Below, piece after piece: positions 16,004 through 20,020 of a DNA stretch of 20,020 bases (positions are counted from its first letter, which is position 1; each line of letters opens with the position of its first letter). This DNA comes from JBIOYL01 sp044870185. Its GTDB lineage: Bacteria > Actinomycetota > CALGFH01. Location of the stretch: contig JBIOYL010000362.1 in NCBI GenBank assembly GCA_044870185.1, positions 1 to 20,020 on the forward strand, given 5' to 3'. The translations under genes were made by a program, and so were the position numbers. The notes beneath the pieces were generated by a model, which was given only the letters and a program-made list of their open reading frames with translations, searched no databases and was not told the DNA's origin.

Positions 16004-17857
16004 TTACGGCAACGGTAGCAGCCGGACGCCTTCTCGGACGACGGCCGGCGGCGGCGCGGCAGGCGGCCGTCCGGTACGAACGAGCGGCTCGGCCCAGTGG
16101 CGGTTGTCGCGCCGGAACTCGGCGGCGTCGGTGTACACCGACAGGAACACCGGCGCCTTCGTGAACGACAGCGGGCTGACCGGGCCGACCAGCATGAACG
16201 GGTAGATGCGGGGCGAGGTCGCCTTGGGGGGCGAGAAGTTCCGGTACAGCTTCAGGGACTCGATGTCGTCGACGTGCTCCTCCAGCCGGCGCAGGTCCGA
16301 TCCGCCCAGGCCGTAGCCGACGATCCGCACCGACAGCTGATCCCAGATGCCCGGGTTGAGGCCGGCGATGCTCTGCGTGATGAAGAACCAGCCGATGCCG
16401 TACTTGCGGGTCTCCCGCGCGTAGCCTTCGAGCGCGCGGGACAGGTCGACCACCTCGGTCGGGGTGTCGCCCCGGGGTGGGGCCGCGTAGCGGTGCGCCT
16501 CGTCGAAGACCACCAGCGTGTTGAGCAGATCCTCACCCTCCTTGTACTTGCGCTCGGCGGCCGCCTTCAAGGTGCCCACCACCTGGCGCAGGATGCACGC
16601 CTGGATCTCGTCCTGCTCGAGCAGGGAGGCGGGCAGGTCGGCCGCGTCGCCGTCGGCCCCGGCGCCGTCGGCCCCGAGCCCCTGCCCGCTCATGTCGAGG
16701 ATCAGCAGCGGCTGCGGGCCGCCGGTGTGCTCGAACACCTGGCAGATCACGCCGAACAGCCGGTGCCGGGTCCCGCCGGTCAGGTTCACCGGGCGGAACA
16801 GCGAATGCATCGGCACGAACCAGCGTTCGACCTCGGCCAGCCGCGCGGCGTCGTCGAGCACCTCCTGCACCGCCTCCACGACCCGCGCCTGCGGTTGCGG
16901 ACCCGCGTAGACCCGCTGGATGACCTGCGGGTCGAGGAAGTTGCCGAGCAGCGCCAGCAGCAGCGGACGGCTGTCCTCGTCGTCCCAGGTCTTGCGGCCG
17001 CGCAGGAACTTCTCGACCTCGGCGCCGGCGTCGGCGACGTTGTTTGTGTGCTTGATCGCCAGCTCCTTGAAGAAGCGGGTCTTGGCCAGCAGCTCCGCGA
17101 ACAGGCCGGCGTCCTTGCCGAGCCGCAGGTCGGTGCCGATCCGGCGCACGATCACCTGGCGGCCGAGCTGCCGGGCCCAGTCCTGGACCTTGACGGGCAG
17201 GCCCCGCTGGGTCGACCACTGCCCCTGGGGGTCCACGATCACGATCCCCATCGACTGGTGGCGCATCTGGGCGGCGAGCAGGAACGACGACAGGGCGGTC
17301 TTGCCCGAGCCGGTCAGGCCGAACACGGCCGAGTGGAAGCCGCCTTCCTCACTGGAGAAGTCCCCGATGGTGAGCGGCAGCAGCACGTCCATCCGGTGGA
17401 TGCGCCCGAGGTAGAACAGCTCGCCTACCTGGTCGGACAGCACCCGGTTGAGCACGTCGTCGTCGACCGGGAACACCGGCAGGCCGGTGGCCGGCGACAT
17501 CGACAGCGACGCCCCACCCTGGTGGAAGCTGGACGTGCCGTACCGCCGCTGGTACACCGCCTGGACCCGGATGGTCGCGTCGCGCACGTCGCCGACGCCG
17601 GAGAGGTTGGGCAGGTTGCCCACCTGCTTGACCACCCCGCGCATCGAGGTGTTCTCATGCCAGCGGTTGACGGTGGTGACCTCGGTGACGGTGCCGAGCG
17701 CCAGCTCCCGCCGGTCGCCCAGCTCCTGCTCGAAGAAGATCATCGACCCGACCAGCGACGAGTTGGAGGTGGTGCCGAGCAGGTCGAGCGTGACCTCCCG
17801 GTTGGAGCTCGGGCTGCCGACGACCGCGACCGCCTCGCTGCGGCCCGACCGGGTCAC
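16004..17857 (-). CDS. herA: HerA-type DNA translocase ATPase
   Basis: 617-aa ATPase of the HerA/FtsK class. The N-terminal part (about 20-80) looks like the HAS-barrel. The motor domain has Walker A GLTGSGKT (180-187, K186), the family's VIVDPQGQW (around 207-214), Walker B with catalytic glutamate VVFDEAHRYA (D452/E453), and the sensor-like GWFFITQSIAGL. HerA forms a hexamer that moves along double-stranded DNA and feeds it to NurA, giving end resection in archaea and some bacteria; related HerA-nuclease pairs act in phage defence. GTG 17857 overlaps the nurA stop as GTGA, and GGGAGG lies six bases upstream, so the two are translated together. Longer same-frame extension toward 18487 overlaps nurA and does not look like protein. 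Confidence 0.9.
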   Translation of the reverse strand: MTRSGRSEAVAVVGSPSSNREVTLDLLGTTSNSSLVGSMIFFEQELGDRRELALGTVTEVTTVNRWHENTSMRGVVKQVGNLPNLSGVGDVRDATIRVQAVYQRRYGTSSFHQGGASLSMSPATGLPVFPVDDDVLNRVLSDQVGELFYLGRIHRMDVLLPLTIGDFSSEEGGFHSAVFGLTGSGKTALSSFLLAAQMRHQSMGIVIVDPQGQWSTQRGLPVKVQDWARQLGRQVIVRRIGTDLRLGKDAGLFAELLAKTRFFKELAIKHTNNVADAGAEVEKFLRGRKTWDDEDSRPLLLALLGNFLDPQVIQRVYAGPQPQARVVEAVQEVLDDAARLAEVERWFVPMHSLFRPVNLTGGTRHRLFGVICQVFEHTGGPQPLLILDMSGQGLGADGAGADGDAADLPASLLEQDEIQACILRQVVGTLKAAAERKYKEGEDLLNTLVVFDEAHRYAAPPRGDTPTEVVDLSRALEGYARETRKYGIGWFFITQSIAGLNPGIWDQLSVRIVGYGLGGSDLRRLEEHVDDIESLKLYRNFSPPKATSPRIYPFMLVGPVSPLSFTKAPVFLSVYTDAAEFRRDNRHWAEPLVRTGRPPAAPPPAVVREGVRLLPLP

Positions 17858-19011
17858 GTGCGACCTCCCGTCACGGTCGTGCGATAGGAGCGGAGCAGGT
17901 ACTCGAGGTAGGAGGGGTCGCCCTCGCCCGCGATCGACAGCCGCATGGCCTGGATGGCGCCGTCGACGCCGATGCCGATCGACTTGGCCCACAGGTCGGC
18001 CTGGTGCTGGGCGTACGGCTCCTGCAGGTAGGGGCCGGGGGTCTCGTCGGACAGCACCCGGGCCAGCCAGGCCGCGTGCCCGCGGCCCTGGCTCGCCTTG
18101 AGCTCGATGCGCAGGGCGGTGCTGCAGGAGCAGGGCTTGACGTAGGTGACCCCGATGCCCTCGCCCCTGCCGCGGCGGCGCAGCGGCTCGATGGCCCGGT
18201 CGAGCGCCCTGGCCATCTCGCGGACCGCCGGCTCCGAGTCGGCCCGGGCCACGATGCGCAGCCGCTCCCACGACTCGGGCACCTTCTGCGGCCGCAGCAT
18301 CTCGCCCGGCTCCAGTACCTGCGCGGCGAGGAAGCGGTCGTTGGCCGGCAGCGTCAGCCCGTAGCTCGCCTCGAAGCGCCGGGACAGCCAGCGGGAGGAG
18401 TCGGCCTTGGGCAGCGCGACCATCCTGGCCCCCGCGTCCGGGTCGCAGAAGCGCGTGAGCGCCTCGACCACGTTGAAGCGCCGGCATGCCTCCAGCGCCC
18501 CGCGCCGCACCGACGCCGAGCGGGAGGCCAGCGCGCCGCCGATCCTGACCGCCGCGGTCAGGTGGGAGCCGTCGAAGATGCAGACGTCGTGGGGGAGCCG
18601 CGCCAGGATGGCCAGCTCCATCGCGAACATGGCCGCCTGGCCGAGCCGGTCGATCTCCGGCGCGTGCCGCACGACCTCGATCCAGGTCTCGTGCGCGCTG
18701 GTCGCCTGGCCGGCCGGGCTGGTGTGCAGCCCCTCGGCGGCCACCGCGACCGCCGCCACCACGTCGACGGCGTACAGCTCGTCGTGGGTGGCGCCGCCGT
18801 CGACGGCGGCGACGGATGCGCCGCCGACGGGCGCGCCGATCGGCTGGATGACCTCGTCGTCGAGCAGCTGCTCGCGGAGGTGCTTGCGTTGCTCGGCCAC
18901 CGGTCCGAGCAGCGCGTCCACCTGCAGTGCGATTCGCTCTGTTGCCTGAAGGAAGTCGACGAGCACGCCTTCCGGGAGGCGTGCGGGGAAGTCGTCGGGC
19001 TCCGGCGTCAC
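17854..19011 (-). CDS. nurA: NurA-family nuclease
   Basis: 385-aa nuclease partner of HerA. Two acidic motifs of the RNase-H-like NurA core are visible, AAVDGGATHDELYAVD (D71) and CIFDGSHLTA (D147), with E132 between them in AMELAILARLPHD. A C-terminal GPYLQEPYAQHQADLWAK region fits the family. NurA proteins are Mn2+-dependent 5'-3' exonucleases/endonucleases stimulated by HerA. GTG 19011 is used because AGAGGGGG lies just upstream. A TTG at 19026 is in the same frame but has no binding site. Further upstream in the same frame, ATG 19065 follows a perfect AGGAGGTGAT but is immediately followed by TGA, so it cannot start this protein as written. The last codons overlap herA. Pairing with HerA supports the call more strongly than motifs alone. 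Confidence 0.82.
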   Translation of the reverse strand: MTPEPDDFPARLPEGVLVDFLQATERIALQVDALLGPVAEQRKHLREQLLDDEVIQPIGAPVGGASVAAVDGGATHDELYAVDVVAAVAVAAEGLHTSPAGQATSAHETWIEVVRHAPEIDRLGQAAMFAMELAILARLPHDVCIFDGSHLTAAVRIGGALASRSASVRRGALEACRRFNVVEALTRFCDPDAGARMVALPKADSSRWLSRRFEASYGLTLPANDRFLAAQVLEPGEMLRPQKVPESWERLRIVARADSEPAVREMARALDRAIEPLRRRGRGEGIGVTYVKPCSCSTALRIELKASQGRGHAAWLARVLSDETPGPYLQEPYAQHQADLWAKSIGIGVDGAIQAMRLSIAGEGDPSYLEYLLRSYRTTVTGGRT

Positions 19012-19070
19012 ACCGCCCCCTCTCAAGCGGTCAGCAAGGCCGTTGGCTCGACCGGCGGCTCACATGCCGC

Positions 19071-19080
19071 ATCACCTCCT
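19071..19080 (-). promoter_or_regulatory. Perfect Shine-Dalgarno sequence in front of an ATG-TGA
   Basis: AGGAGGTGAT (minus strand, 19080-19071) is fully complementary to the 16S rRNA tail. The ATG five bases on (19065-19063) is in frame with nurA but its next codon is TGA. An overlapping GTG (19063) opens a 10-codon frame ending at 19031. Confidence 0.6.
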
Positions 19081-19135
19081 GGTCTCTGGCGGATGCCTTG
19101 GCGGACGCCCTGACGAACGCGAGTTCGACGCGCAC

Positions 19136-19141
19136 TATGAT
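19136..19141 (+). promoter_or_regulatory. Candidate -10 box for the polysaccharide deacetylase
   Basis: TATGAT (19136-19141) is one of the best -10 matches in this GC-rich window, about 92 bases before the ATG. A -35 such as CTGACG is 20 bases upstream, longer than ideal. Confidence 0.33.
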
Positions 19142-19146
19142 GAGCA

Positions 19147-19166
19147 CACAACTGCGACGAGTTGTG
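19147..19166. promoter_or_regulatory. Inverted repeat, possible operator at the deacetylase transcription start
   Basis: CACAACT (19147-19153) and AGTTGTG (19160-19166) form a perfect 7-bp inverted repeat with a 6-nt spacer. It begins 5 bases after the candidate -10 box, so a bound dimeric repressor there would block transcription. It could also be a hairpin in the leader. Confidence 0.35.
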
Positions 19167-19232
19167 GGAACTTGGCCGTATCCGTTGTGCGCGACGGCTG
19201 GACCGCCGGCCACAAGGAGGGAGCGTCGGGCC

Positions 19233-19988
19233 ATGGACGACAGCCCGCCTGGGGTCGCCGGCGGGGCAGCCGCCATGCGACGGGTGGGCTGGGCGGCCGG
19301 CGCCGCGATCCTGGCGACGACGGCCGCGCATGCCGTCCCGGCGGTGACCGCTGTCGGCCCGGTCCGCCGCCGGCTCGCCCCCCGGCTGGCCGGCCTCGGC
19401 GCCAGCGGCCACGTCGCCTTGACCTTCGACGACGGCCCGGTGCCCGCATCCACCCCGGCATTTCTCCGTCAGCTCGACGAGCTGGGCTGGCAGGCCACGT
19501 TCTTCATGCTCGGCGAGGAGGTCCGCCGGGCGCCGGCGCTCGCCGCCGAGGTGGCCATCGCCGGCCACGAGGTGGCGGTGCACGGCGACACCCACCGCAA
19601 CCTGCTGGGCCGGCCGCCGCGGGCGACGCTCGACAGCCTGCGCCGCGCCCGCGACACGGTGGCCGAGGCGACCGGGTCGGCGCCGTGCTGGTTCCGCCCA
19701 CCCTACGGCGTGCTGTCCGGGCCGGCCGCGCTCGCCGCCCGGCGGCTCGGCCTGCGCACGGTGCTGTGGACGGCGTGGGGCCGCGACTGGCGGGCCGAGG
19801 CGACGCCGGCGTCGATCCTGGTCGACCTGCGGGCCGGCCTGCTGGCCGGCGGGACGATCCTCCTGCACGACTACTCGGCGTCCGGGTCCTGGCGGGCCAC
19901 CCTGGGGGCGCTCCCACGCCTGGCCGAGGTGGTCGGCGACCTCGGGCTCGCCGTCGGCCCGCTCGCCCAGCACGGCGTGGGTCGCTGA
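19233..19988 (+). CDS. NodB-type polysaccharide deacetylase (CE4 family)
   Basis: 251-aa carbohydrate esterase 4 enzyme that removes N- or O-acetyl groups from polysaccharides such as peptidoglycan or chitin-like glycans. Its five CE4 motifs are present: LTFDDGP (D66 base, D67 metal), HGDTH (H117 and H121, metal), RPPYG (155-159), WGRDW (182-186), and ILLHDY with H212. An N-terminal hydrophobic stretch (about 18-40) suggests a signal anchor or export signal, so it probably acts at the cell envelope. ATG 19233 follows AAGGAGGGAG (19214-19223), with the GGGAG part 9 bases away. It is divergent from nurA and ends 32 bases before the window edge. Its substrate cannot be determined from sequence. 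An envelope role would match the LysM-like protein in the window, but the genes are not adjacent. Confidence 0.93.
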   Translation: MDDSPPGVAGGAAAMRRVGWAAGAAILATTAAHAVPAVTAVGPVRRRLAPRLAGLGASGHVALTFDDGPVPASTPAFLRQLDELGWQATFFMLGEEVRRAPALAAEVAIAGHEVAVHGDTHRNLLGRPPRATLDSLRRARDTVAEATGSAPCWFRPPYGVLSGPAALAARRLGLRTVLWTAWGRDWRAEATPASILVDLRAGLLAGGTILLHDYSASGSWRATLGALPRLAEVVGDLGLAVGPLAQHGVGR

Positions 19989-20020
19989 GCGGGGGCGCGG
20001 CAGCCCATCGGGGGCGGCGG

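Noticed and set aside
16097..17887. Plus-strand open frame opposite herA
   Set aside because: It is antisense to the Walker motifs of herA and has typical shadow composition.

Overview
This is a very GC-rich stretch of chromosome with strong G/C preference at third codon positions, frequent GTG starts and GTGA/TGATG gene overlaps. This fits a high-GC Actinomycetota-like bacterium, probably from a less-studied lineage because it carries a HerA-NurA pair. No rRNA, CRISPR array or phage module is visible.

Layout, left to right. (1) The N-terminal part of a MalT/LuxR-type STAND ATPase regulator reads leftward off the edge. (2) nhaA, a Na+/H+ antiporter, reads rightward and meets ansA (type I L-asparaginase) head-on. 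(3) A lone tnpB (IS200/IS605 group, no tnpA) lies between ansA and fba. Its right-end hairpin runs into the fba stop codon, so the element seems to have split an fba-ansA neighbourhood. (4) fba (class I aldolase, leftward) is divergent from a membrane-anchored SpoIIE-type phosphatase that is tightly coupled to pgi. Two core glycolysis/gluconeogenesis enzymes are thus about 1.4 kb apart. (5) A compact leftward three-gene operon encodes a YedY/sulfite-oxidase-like molybdopterin protein, a flavin ferredoxin-reductase-like protein and a DUF6510-like zinc-ribbon protein. (6) A rightward run holds a CBS-domain IMPDH/GMP-reductase family enzyme, a coupled small exported protein of unknown function, and a YbhB/PEBP lipoprotein. 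(7) A 67-nt tRNA-like structure with a perfect T-arm but no anticodon arm lies between convergent genes. (8) An unrecognised 154-aa protein is divergent from a membrane protein with a long Thr/Pro linker and a C-terminal LysM-like domain, followed by a convergent single-pass membrane protein. (9) A leftward nurA-herA operon (nuclease plus hexameric translocase, GTGA overlap) is divergent from a NodB-type polysaccharide deacetylase.

Most of the window is ordinary housekeeping and envelope content. The parts most worth a second look are the tnpB right end on the fba stop, the anticodon-less tRNA-like element, the bacterial HerA-NurA operon with an in-frame TGA right after its best-placed ATG, and the IMPDH-family enzyme whose flap looks more like GMP reductase.
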